A stretch of DNA of 64,000 nucleotides from Borovskyia barvae (Eukaryota; Euglenozoa; Kinetoplastea; Trypanosomatida; Trypanosomatidae). The notes under the pieces are model-generated. The model was not told the DNA's origin, did not search any database, and worked only from the letters and a program-made list of their open reading frames with translations. The translations under genes and the position numbers were made by a program. The stretch's first letter is position 1; each line of letters opens with the position of its first letter. Below, in pieces: positions 40,618 through 50,002 of the stretch. Location of the stretch: NCBI GenBank assembly GCA_030849085.1, contig JASAOM010001129.1, forward strand, positions 434,001 through 498,000, in the 5' to 3' direction.

Positions 40618-41711
40618 GGAAAGGTGGTGTGGAATTGTGCCGCAACGGGGGGCTACACGATGAGAGCTTGAGAAACTGTTGAAGAGGGGGAGGGAGAGGG
40701 AGAGGGCGGTGTCCTCTTCTCCTTTCGATGGAGCTGTCCCGCTTTTTTTTTCTGTATGGCGTTTTTTATCCGATTTTATGCCACTTTCCCCCTCTCGACT
40801 CGTTTTGAAAGTGGATGGGTGGAGGAGGAAGGACAGGGCGAAATGCTCACGCTGCGGTGCAGACGATGGAAGAAAGACTTGAGGTCTCCTCGCATGTTCC
40901 CAAAGGTGGAAAGGGTGGGTGCGCAGTAGAGTTTGAACAGCCCTCTTCCTCCGGCAGCAATGGAGGTTCCAGGTGAACCTGCGATGATGGTAAGCGACAC
41001 ATGTATGCTGTTTCTGTACGTGTACCGCTGGAAAGGTGTTGCAGCGGCCCCTCCCCCAGTATACGAGAAGAAGAACGAGAAAACAAAATTCTAAAGGGCA
41101 AGATGAGAACTCGACGTTCCTTTTCTCCGTGTAGGTGTGAGTACAAAAGTGCGACACTAATCCGGGAGGAAAGAAGAGGGGGGGGGGAGGCATCCGCCCC
41201 GTAACAATTCCAAAACCTCTCCTACTGCTCCACGGCACCTTTCTTCGAGGTTGAGCAGTTGATGAGGTTTCCCCATCTTGTATGGTGCCTGCAGCATATG
41301 CCCCCCCCCCTCCCTTTCCCTTCCAGCTGTCTGTCACCATCGCGTGTACCCTCTAGTGGTACATCTTCAAACCACCGTATGGAAGGCAAGCCCTCCTCCA
41401 AAAAACTCCTTCCCTCCTCACCGTGGCTTCCTTTTCTCTCGTCCATCGCTTTTACTTTCGGCGCAAGCGCTCTCTCTTCCCTCGCACCCTTTTCTTTTTT
41501 GCGTGTGCGTTTTCACTTCTGCTTCGCACCAGTGAGGCAGCATCCACTGAAATTTTATTGGTGTGTGTGTGTGAGTGCGGGAGTTTTTTTTTTTCGAGAG
41601 TCTCTCTCGGCCCCCCCCCTAACCTAACCAAGTAGCCAAAGCCGCGCCCAATCAACGTCCCTCCCCCCCTCTCCTCTCCTCTCCTCCTCCTTTCTTTCTT
41701 TCTTTCGCACT
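39684..41711. other. Intergenic spacer (2 kb)
   Basis: No convincing gene on the + strand. A minus-strand open frame of 263 codons (40549-41340) is rejected as low complexity. The spacer has (TA)n at 40171-40186 and 40583-40617, C-runs at 41300-41309 and 41611-41619, and pyrimidine tracts before the next gene. Confidence 0.6.
40583..40617. repeat. Long (TA)n microsatellite
   Basis: The longest TA run in the window, with a single TACA interruption near its start. Confidence 0.9.
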
Positions 41712-42545
41712 ATGAAGAGCGGCGGCATCCTCTACCACCGGCCCGTGACAAGGGCGGTCCTTGCTGCTACGGCCGTCCCACCGAACTACAGTAACACTCC
41801 TTATCGGAAGGCAATACCTGCGAACAAGCCCGTCTATCCGGCCCTGATGGGTGTAGGGGCGGCGTGCCCCACCACAGCGACCCGTGCTGCTGGCCTTGCG
41901 CCGGTACCCGTTACCCCACCGTGCATCACCGCAGCTAGGGGGACCACTTTTATCGATCCTACCTCCTCCACACGTGGGACCAGCTTTAACGAAAACTATC
42001 GTGTCAAGTCGTTTCGACCACAGATCTGCGCTACCACCGACGTCGCTCTGCGTCCTCTCCGGTGGCACCTACAAAGCTCGCAGCAAATGGAGGCCACCGA
42101 TGTGCACAGAAGGGGGAAGGACGAGGCCGCCGCCGCTGCGGCGGGGAAGGCTGTGACGCTACAAGAGAAGGCCACGTATGGGGAGATACTGGATAGGCTG
42201 TCATGTCGGTGGGCGAAGAAGTTTTACGGGAAGGTCACGTTTGGGCCCCGCAACTATCCCTACCCCTCCTCCCGCTGGCTGGCGCGGCGCTTCCAAATGA
42301 AGAAGCACCGCATCCTCAAGCGGTTTCGCTTTCGCCGCTACAAACTAGCTGCGGTGGCGAACCTGCCCTTCGCTCGCATGATCCGCGTGGGTATGCTGCC
42401 GGAGTTAAAGAGCAGCAAATCGAAAAAGGGGGACGCTGTCGATATGGGGCTGTCCTCGCAGCTGGTGAGTGCAGCACGAACATCAGCAGGCACGGGAAAA
42501 ACGAAGGGCAAGCGCAGCCGCCCCAGGTCGAAGTACCAGGTGTGA
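41712..42545 (+). CDS. Basic protein, possibly mitoribosomal mS38-like
   Basis: 277 residues. The N-terminal third is rich in Ala, Pro, Thr and Arg without acidic residues, like a mitochondrial presequence. Residues about 190-235 form a strongly basic segment, with 'QMKKHRILKRFRFRRYKLA' resembling the M-x-x-H-[KR]-x-x-K-[KR]-x-[RK] block of mS38/AURKAIP1/Cox24 (DUF1713). The very end is Lys/Arg/Ser-rich. mS38 sits in the small mitochondrial ribosomal subunit. The match is a single short block, so other kinetoplastid mitoribosomal or RNA-processing proteins remain possible. The start is slightly uncertain: no AG lies between the long pyrimidine tract (about 41659-41707) and this ATG. Confidence 0.6.
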   Translation: MKSGGILYHRPVTRAVLAATAVPPNYSNTPYRKAIPANKPVYPALMGVGAACPTTATRAAGLAPVPVTPPCITAARGTTFIDPTSSTRGTSFNENYRVKSFRPQICATTDVALRPLRWHLQSSQQMEATDVHRRGKDEAAAAAAGKAVTLQEKATYGEILDRLSCRWAKKFYGKVTFGPRNYPYPSSRWLARRFQMKKHRILKRFRFRRYKLAAVANLPFARMIRVGMLPELKSSKSKKGDAVDMGLSSQLVSAARTSAGTGKTKGKRSRPRSKYQV

Positions 42546-43613
42546 CAGGGAAGCTTGACCACCTCCCCCCCCATCCCCTTTCTCCTCTCTTCTCTCACCT
42601 TCTTCTTCTTCACCGTCGACGAAATGCAACGAAAGAGTGAAGGAAGATGTATCCTGCGAGATGCATGCACGCGTGCATACTTTATTTTCTCCCTTTTCGA
42701 GGCGGTGCAAACACGAGTAGAGGCAGTGAAAGGGGTATTAGGGACAAAAGAAGATAGAGAGAGAAAGAGAGGACACGACCTCCCCGTCGTTCTCGCTCGG
42801 GAAGACACACCCACCCACACCCACACCCACACACACCACCCAGCGCTTCTCCTGTTACGATCGGCATTGCTATCTTCCTGTGGAAATGCGGTTGAAAAGC
42901 TGAAGAGGTCCCTTTTTGTATTTGTTCTCTTCTTTTGTGGCGCATGTGATCCGTAAAGAGGCTGCGGGACCCTCCAGGCCCCCTTCCTCCCCTTCTCCTT
43001 CACTCATGAAAGTCGCATAGTGGCGTTTTGCGGACAGTGTTGGAGAGTAGCGAAGTCCAGAAGGGAGAGGGAGAGGAGGCGGTGAGGCAGTGAATGGGGG
43101 GATCATCCAGGATCCTGTCGCGGTAAGGCGATCCCACCCACCCACGCGCACTTGCATGGGACCAGGATGAGGAGTCCCCCTTATCTCCAGGGTATTCCTC
43201 CCGGGCTGGCTTGCATCGAAGCTGCCGTCTTCACGCCTCCCCTCCCCTCCTCCTCCGTTAGCTTCACTTGCCGCCGTATCTCCTTCTCTCCCCCTCCCCC
43301 TTCCATAGCCATCACCACCCCGCCACGTCTCCCAAACCTCGTTTCCTTACTTCAGACACACACACACACACACACACTTCTGCTTTTCCTTCTGTTTTGC
43401 TCCTCTGCAGTCGTGTGGCACCACCGCGTACGCCCTTTCCCTCCCTATTCTCTACCGTCCGTCTGAACCTCCTCTAGCTTTTTGCATTTCATTCTCTTCT
43501 TTCCGTCGGACGAGGGAGGAGAAGGGGGGAGCACACCCTGGTCGGTGGATATCCGTTATTACCCGTCAAAAAAGAGTGACAGGAGAAACGAGGGGGGGGA
43601 GAAAAGCTAGTGC
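42546..43613. other. Intergenic spacer
   Basis: 1.1 kb without a convincing gene. It contains a (CCCACA)-type run at about 42808-42840 and (CA)n at 43355-43378, followed by pyrimidine-rich DNA. Confidence 0.6.
43355..43378. repeat. (CA)n microsatellite
   Basis: About twelve CA units. The other long dinucleotide runs of this type in the window are (TG)n on the same strand. Confidence 0.85.
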
Positions 43614-44804
43614 ATGACGGCACGCGCTACCACTCTGTGCCTCTCGGCACTCTGGCCTGTGGCGCTCACCTGCGCACTTCGTAGACGACCACCGCCGCTG
43701 CCCACCACATCCCACAACGAAACGCAGAGGGGTGCCGCCGTATCATCGTCGAGCTCCTCGCATACGGTAAGGCGATCCTGGGATTCACAATGGCCTGTTT
43801 TCTTTGAGAAACTCTCACTAGAGAACGCAGTGACAGAGGGAGTGTGCCACTACGACGTTGTACCCGCGCATGTTTTGAAGGCGGTGGGGCAGCACTGGGT
43901 GGATGTGACGCTGATGGCCCTTGCCTCGCAGCGTCTCAGCGAGGTATATCCGCCCGCGCGGACGGATCCCACGAAGTTGCCTTCGCCCGACTGCCACCCC
44001 ACTTCGTCGAATGCGCCGCTGCTGTATGCGGAGGCGTGTCGCATCGCGGCGATGGAGTCCCTCCTTGCTACCTGGAGTGCGCATATGATGCTCGCAGGGC
44101 TCCAGAAATCGCAGTCGCGGACAGCTGTCAGTGCCACACTTGCGATATGTTTTGTGCACGAGGTCGTTCCTGTGCTATCGTACCTTACTGCGTTCCATCC
44201 GCCAACCACTACTACCGCCGCCGCACTCGCTTCACCTTCCGGGAAAGCCACTGGAGAGATGACCCCACCACGTGCCTCCCCTGTACGTGTGCTGCACCAT
44301 AGTATAGTTCTGCTACTCTCAAGCTTCGTTGCAGCGTGGCAGCCGCCAGCGGGATGCCATAGTCCTCTGGGAGACTCGGGGGCGGGCAGCTCGCCTCAGC
44401 TTTCCGCAGTGGAGGCGTTCTTGGCGCGGGAGCTGTGCTGCTGTGTAGCTGCCTTCTCCGATTACTACCTTGATGGCGAAGAGAAACCTCAACAGGACGC
44501 GGCAAGGAAAGTGGAGTCCCAGTTCGAGCAAGTGGCAGCGCAGCTCGCCCATCTTCTCGGTACCGCCAATTGTGGGGAGAATGAGGGAGGGGCGGAGGAG
44601 GGTGGCAGGCCTTTTTTGAATGCGTGCGAGCGGTACCTCACTGGGATGAGAGAGTCTCCTCTCCCATGTGCTTCTCCTTTCGTGGGCATCACCGGCGTGC
44701 CAAGAAGAGATGCGGACCCACCGGACGTCCTTCGCCTCGTAAATGAACAGCTCAATCAGATCGGGCAGAGCGGTGCTTGCGATCCCCGCGCGCCAGGGCA
44801 GTGA
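43614..44804 (+). CDS. Unrecognised protein, possibly mitochondrial
   Basis: 396 residues; not recognised. The N-terminus (MTARATTLCLSALWPVALTCALRRR) lacks acidic residues and is Arg/Ser/Thr/Leu-rich, as in mitochondrial presequences. Most of the rest looks helical and Ala/Leu-rich ('VLKAVGQHWVDVTLMALASQ', 'EACRIAAMESLLATWSAHMM', 'AVEAFLARELCCCVAAFSDY'), with Ser/Thr/Pro-rich loops. This is the look of a divergent helical-repeat protein. G/C-rich third positions and a sense-strand ATG support a real gene. Confidence 0.75.
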   Translation: MTARATTLCLSALWPVALTCALRRRPPPLPTTSHNETQRGAAVSSSSSSHTVRRSWDSQWPVFFEKLSLENAVTEGVCHYDVVPAHVLKAVGQHWVDVTLMALASQRLSEVYPPARTDPTKLPSPDCHPTSSNAPLLYAEACRIAAMESLLATWSAHMMLAGLQKSQSRTAVSATLAICFVHEVVPVLSYLTAFHPPTTTTAAALASPSGKATGEMTPPRASPVRVLHHSIVLLLSSFVAAWQPPAGCHSPLGDSGAGSSPQLSAVEAFLARELCCCVAAFSDYYLDGEEKPQQDAARKVESQFEQVAAQLAHLLGTANCGENEGGAEEGGRPFLNACERYLTGMRESPLPCASPFVGITGVPRRDADPPDVLRLVNEQLNQIGQSGACDPRAPGQ

Positions 44805-45997
44805 GACGCCTGCTCCTTTTTCAATTTGCGATTCGCTGAAACGGATGTGAAGGAAGCAGAAAGGCGGAGCGAGGGAAATATCTTGTGTTTTGAAACTGCG
44901 TGTGCAACGACCACGTTTTATACTTCAAACCACGAGACGGCCGGCCGTTGCCGAGGCCTGCCCAATACGAATCCTTCCCTCATTCCCCGCTCCCATATCT
45001 TCACATCCTCTATCTTTCTTCTTCTCTCTCTCTCTCTAGGATAGTGGCGCATGTCATGGAAGATGTCAGAGAAGGAGAAAAGAAGGTTCCATCAAAAGTA
45101 GAAAAGAGAATCCCAAAGAAATATATATTTATATATACAAAGGGTACACACACACCTGCCTCCCCGATGCAATTTGCCTTATTCCTGAGCTCTGTGGATG
45201 TGCGGATGTGTGTGTGTGTGTGTGTGTGTGTGTTTCTTGACAGAGAGAGAGAAAGCGAGGAAGTCGGGGGTGAAAGGGGAAAAGGCCGACCTTAAGCTGC
45301 GCACTCCGAAGAGGAAGCGCCTTCACGTCTTCCCCTCCTCTCTTTTGTCCCCGTCCGTTGGGTTCACCTCCCGTTGGGGGGGGGGGGAGGACGAAGCTCC
45401 CCCACTTCTCTGCCCTTTTCACTTTCCTTCTGCCTCTTCTCTCGTTTCGTCCCTTTTTCAACACCGGCATCCACTCGCCACCATACCCTGCGTGTTCGTC
45501 TTCGTTGAACCGATGTTCTCGTGGGGCTCCCCGTAGAGAGAGAAGGAGCTCCGGTATCTCCTGGCTTGGCGCCCTGCCCTCTGGAATCTTCCTCCTCCGC
45601 CTGTTTTTTCTCGTTGTTTGCTCTCCACCCACAGACACCAAGACCGGTACCGATCGTACCATCACCTGCAGACCCCCGCACAGATACACAGAGACGCGCA
45701 CGCGAGACCCCTTCCCCCATCGCGTCCCCCTCCTCACGGTGGGTGGATTCCATGTATGGGTAGGAGGTGTGTGTGTGTGCGTACGTCGGTATCTCCAGAA
45801 AGATTAACTTCTCTTAGCCGATTTCTCAATCGATCAAATAAGAAAAAAAATTTCACTTCGAGAACGCCGTATAGCTCGATCGATATCTATACAGATAAAT
45901 AGCGCGAGAGATTCTGTGAGTGGTTCACACAACTCCATTGCGAGGGAGAGGGGGAAGAAGAGGGAAGTGGAGGAGGCTTTCTGTTCGCATCCCAAAA
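44805..45997. other. Intergenic spacer before the ligase pair
   Basis: 1.2 kb without a convincing gene. It holds (CT)n at 45024-45038, a TATA-rich patch at 45121-45137, (TG)n at 45207-45233 and a G-run at 45376-45388. The ligase frame is open from about 45920 without an ATG before 45998. Confidence 0.6.
45207..45233. repeat. (TG)n microsatellite
   Basis: About thirteen TG units in the spacer upstream of the first DNA ligase gene. Confidence 0.9.
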
Positions 45998-47938
45998 ATG
46001 CACTTTAGCCTCATGTTGTTGCTCGGGTCCCGCGGGGTCGGAAGAGCAGCGCGGCTCCGCCCGCGCCCCGCAAGACGGGCTCGAGGGTCGATCCTAAGCG
46101 AGAAAAGAAAGGGCAAAACGGTCAGTGGTGCCTTGACCCATCGCGGCGGCGGCAGTGGACCGCCACGGTTGTCTCTCGCTGACTTTCATCCTGCCATCGC
46201 CCGGACCTGGATCGCTGCGGCCTCGAATAAGATGTTACAGCCTCATCACGTTACCCCCAATAGTAAGAAACTTGCTTGGTGGATGTGTCCATCATGCCAG
46301 CACCAGCACAACAAACGCATCGACCTACACCTTGCCCTTGGGGGTGCGTGCCCCAAGTGCGGTATGAAGCCATCGCTGGGTGGGCGCTCGATGGCACGAG
46401 AGGCTTCCTCTCTCGCACAAAGCGTGCATTCGAACACCGGCTCCGTTGAGCGAAAACGAAAAACACTGACGAGCGGAGGAGTGGCGGCAGTGGCGGAGAC
46501 GTCTGCCGTGCCGGAGCTGCGTCATCGCTGCCGTCCCAACTCGGCCTGTGATGTTATTACCGCCGAGAACGCCAATCGCCTTAGCAAAAGCATCGCCGAC
46601 GATCAGTATCTGCGTAGACAGGAGACACGCAACCTCCTGCCGATGCTCGCCAAAAGCTACGACAAGGAGAAGGCGAAGATTGGTTCAACCGAGGTGATCC
46701 GGGTCTCTCCAAAGCTGGATGGCATTCGCTGTGTCGTGACCTACCGTGCTGATACGAAACAAGTGCTCTTCTTCAGCCGCTCCGGGACACTCTTCGAGTG
46801 CTGTGATGACGCGATCGAGCCAGCGCTGCGCTGCCTCTTCGAAAAGGACCCGTCTCTGGTGCTGGACGGAGAGCTTTACAACGACTCGGTCAACTTGGCG
46901 CAACTCAGAAAAATCTCATCGTCCACCGCATCGACGTCGGCGTCCTCTCCTGGATCTTTATCCTCAAAGGTTGCCTCCGTATTCTACGAGGCGCTGCGAC
47001 GCGCGGCAGCAGCGACGCAGGGGGCGCTGGTGAATTCGAAGCGAACCCCGCGGGGCGGTGCCAGCCCTGCCACAGCAGAATCGCCGCGCTCAGAAAAGGG
47101 GCAGCCGGTGGTAATCCGCTTCGAACAGCTTACCTCCGCGATTCGAACGACACGCCAGCGTCGCACCCCCGCCATCGCTGCCTTGCAGCGACAGTTGCAG
47201 TACCACGTATTTGACATCCTGTACAGCACGGAGTTTCCGGACGGCCGCGGATCAGCAGTTCCCTTCAGTTTTCGCTACGCCACCCTTGCGAAGCTGCTGG
47301 CCGCTGCTACGAAGCACAATACCGCTCGCATTCCTCACTACAACCCAATGGTACTGCGAATGGTGCCTAACCTTTCTTGTACAGCGAAGGACGTGGACGC
47401 CATCTTGCAGGCAGCGATGCGGGTGGGCTACGAAGGCGTGATGATCCGTCGAGAAGGTCGAGGGTCTACCGCGCACCAAAAGACCATTGCAACGGTGCAG
47501 GCAGCCCACTCCAAAGTAAAGCTCGCAGCAGCGATAGGCGCGGTACGCGGCGGTAGAGGCGTTGCGCGAGACCGAGCCGCGGCGACCGCTGGCGATGTGG
47601 ACGGCGGATACGGATATGGACAACGCAGTAGTACACTTCTCAAGTACAAGATAATGCAAGATGCGGAGTACGTCATTGTAGGTGCGGTGGAAGGCTCAGG
47701 AAAGTGGAAGGGCTCTCTGGGCTCCTTCATCTGTGTCACGCCCAACAAGAAGCACCGCTTCACCGTCACCCCGGCCAGCACTGACGCGGAAAAACAAAAG
47801 ATGTGGCGGACGTGGAAGAAGCTGTACAACGGCAAGGCGTTGACGGTGCAGTTCCAAGAGATCACCCCAGACGGGGTCCCTCGATTTCCTGTCGGTAAGA
47901 GTGTACGCGGAGCAGCGGATGGGCATGACTGGATCTAA
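45998..47938 (+). CDS. Mitochondrial (kinetoplast) ATP-dependent DNA ligase, first of a pair
   Basis: 646 residues from the first in-frame ATG. It is expected to seal nicks and gaps in kinetoplast DNA. The ligase motifs are in order: motif I KLDGIR with the adenylated Lys239, 'LVLDGEL' (motif III), EGVMIRR (motif IV, from E479), LLKYK (motif V, K549 and K551), then an OB domain with 'SFICVTPNKKHRF' and a final 'PRFPVGKSVRG'. N-terminal to the catalytic core is a zinc ribbon, CPSC (97-100) and CPKC (118-121). The extreme N-terminus is Arg-rich and without acids (about 30 residues), fitting mitochondrial import. The core resembles the small viral and Haemophilus-type ligases more than nuclear ligase I. 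Kinetoplastids carry adjacent genes for LIG k-alpha and LIG k-beta; which of the two this is was not decided. An insert (about 305-370) enlarges the adenylation domain. Confidence 0.88.
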   Translation: MHFSLMLLLGSRGVGRAARLRPRPARRARGSILSEKRKGKTVSGALTHRGGGSGPPRLSLADFHPAIARTWIAAASNKMLQPHHVTPNSKKLAWWMCPSCQHQHNKRIDLHLALGGACPKCGMKPSLGGRSMAREASSLAQSVHSNTGSVERKRKTLTSGGVAAVAETSAVPELRHRCRPNSACDVITAENANRLSKSIADDQYLRRQETRNLLPMLAKSYDKEKAKIGSTEVIRVSPKLDGIRCVVTYRADTKQVLFFSRSGTLFECCDDAIEPALRCLFEKDPSLVLDGELYNDSVNLAQLRKISSSTASTSASSPGSLSSKVASVFYEALRRAAAATQGALVNSKRTPRGGASPATAESPRSEKGQPVVIRFEQLTSAIRTTRQRRTPAIAALQRQLQYHVFDILYSTEFPDGRGSAVPFSFRYATLAKLLAAATKHNTARIPHYNPMVLRMVPNLSCTAKDVDAILQAAMRVGYEGVMIRREGRGSTAHQKTIATVQAAHSKVKLAAAIGAVRGGRGVARDRAAATAGDVDGGYGYGQRSSTLLKYKIMQDAEYVIVGAVEGSGKWKGSLGSFICVTPNKKHRFTVTPASTDAEKQKMWRTWKKLYNGKALTVQFQEITPDGVPRFPVGKSVRGAADGHDWI

Positions 47939-50002
47939 ACGCCAGCGCCCTCCCTTCCCTCCTTCTCCCTCGTAGCCCTCATCACATGGCGCATGTCTCT
48001 CTCTTTGATGGAGGATGAGGGGGGGACTCCGGTCAGCCGTGTTGCGCCGAAGCTGGAGTGTTTCGTTCTTTTGGTTCATTTTTCTCCGTGCCGATGATGC
48101 TCTCTTCCTTCTCTCCCTCTCTCTTGCTCTCCTGCCTTTGCTGTTTCCTGGCAACACCTGCGCACCCCAATTGTCGACTGTTTTGGGGCGTATTTCAGGG
48201 TAGGGAGGAGGGAGGGTAGGGGCACTTCCGGCATCCTTCGCATTGCTTGATCCTTCTCTACACCTCCCTCGTGCGCTTGCCTGCTCATTCTCTCTCTCTC
48301 TCTCCATCCTCCGAGATTTTTCGAGGGAAGAGGGGGGGGCGTTTTATCTCTGAGTGAATTTTTCAATTCTAACGATCAGCGAGAAGGAAACATTTCGTTT
48401 CCGCGCTCCTCTTCTCCCCCCTCCCCTCCCCCCCTTGCACCCCACCCGCCCTTTCCTTCAATACATTTATATATAGGCAGAAGCTTTTTTGGATCTTCTC
48501 TTCTTTTGGTTTCTTTGGGATAGGCGAGGGAAGGAGGGAGGGAAGAAGGCGGAGTAGTCCTTCCCCCTTTTGTCTCTCTCTCTCTCTCTCACGGCTCCTT
48601 TTTGTGTGTTTGTACTGTCGCACTGCTTTTCAGTTTGTTTTTGAAGAACTCCACATGATGCTCGAGAAGAACGGGTGGATTTCTCGCTTGCATTTCCTCG
48701 TTTCTTCTCTTCTTCTCTGTCCCCTCCACGACTCCCCGCGAGCGCTTTGCTCTCTCTTTCCTCTCTATGCCCTCCGTCCTCTGGATAGCGCGCAGATTGC
48801 ATCCCACGTGCGAGCATATATATATACATGTGTGTGTTTCTTCTCTTTAACTTTGTACCTCTTAGATATAATTTTTTTCTTGCTTTCAGCCCATCTATCT
48901 ATAGAAAAAGAGAGGAAACATGAAGGTGCTCGTGTATCTGGTTCAGGTCGTCTTGGCCGCATCCTCCTACGCCGAAGTGCTTTTCATGTTCGGCCCTCCC
49001 TCCCCCCCCCTTTCCTCCTATTCTTCTCTTTCCCTCGCTTCTTCCTTCTACTATAGGCATCACCAGGCTGACCCTTCAGCAAGACGCAGTGCATCGTGCA
49101 ACACCGGAGTATGGCATTCAACTTGCACGCATCCTCTTCTCCCCTTTCTCTCCTTCACCCAAACACACGCTGTGTTTGCGGGAGGGCGTATTTTCCTCTT
49201 ATCTCAACATGACTCGTTCTCTCCACTCTTCCCGCAACTCTTCTACTCCTTTTCACTCGTTGTTCTCCCATGACGACTCCCCTCACTGGTGGCGGTGCCT
49301 CCATCCGTTTGGTAAGAAGAAAGTGGCTTCAAGAGAGAGAGAGAGAGAGATCGATAGAAGTTCACGCGTTACTAGTTCACCTGTACACGCTCTTTTGAGC
49401 TTTGCTCTTCCGCTACTCTATCGCTTCTCTCTCATTTTAGGTTACTGTTTTTGCTTTCGGACGCTTCTCTTCACGTACTCAGGAAAAAGGAGGGGGGAGG
49501 AGGACGATAAGAAACCCTACAGCACCTTTTTTTTTCGGTGATGATATCAGCGGGACCTTTCAGGATCATTCATTGTTGCTGTTTTGAGGGATAAACTCAG
49601 CAAGTCGCCCCACCGCAGCGGAGAAGTGCGTCGGGGAGAATCTCTCTTGGGCAGGGTACCGCAGGTGCGCCACACAGAGGAGGACAGCGCCATCCTCTCT
49701 TTCACATAGAGCCGCAACTCGCCCTTATCTCCACAAGCACACATACATACACGCACACCAACATAGAAAAGAAGCGGCGTTGGTGCATCCACGCCGGTCG
49801 AGTCGATCAGTGGATAGACTACAGTCGCTCTCCCTCCCTCCACCCGCTCCTTTCTTTTTTACTTCTCTGGCATACGGAACGTATGCGCATAAAAGCTCCT
49901 CCCGACACCACCATCTAGAGACAGAGAGAGGTTGAGAAAGAGAGAGAGAGGGGGGAGCCCTATTTCCTTTCCCCTCCCTTTTTTCTTTATTCAGAAGAAA
50001 AG
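47939..50002. other. Spacer between the two ligase genes
   Basis: 2 kb without a convincing gene. It contains (CT)n runs (48288-48304, 48572-48590), TATA patches (48469-48476, 48815-48827), T-runs, and a GA run at 49921-49950. Open frames up to 150 codons are low complexity. Confidence 0.6.
49961..49994 (+). promoter_or_regulatory. Predicted trans-splice acceptor for the second ligase
   Basis: A compact T/C tract ends in TTCAG at 49990-49994, eight bases before the ATG at 50003. It is one of the clearest acceptors in the window and predicts a very short 5' UTR. Confidence 0.55.

Noticed and set aside
40549-41340. Minus-strand open frame of 263 codons in a spacer
   Set aside because: Its translation is low complexity (Ser, Arg, and a Tyr-Ile run from the TA repeat), it includes repeat DNA, and it runs against the transcription unit.
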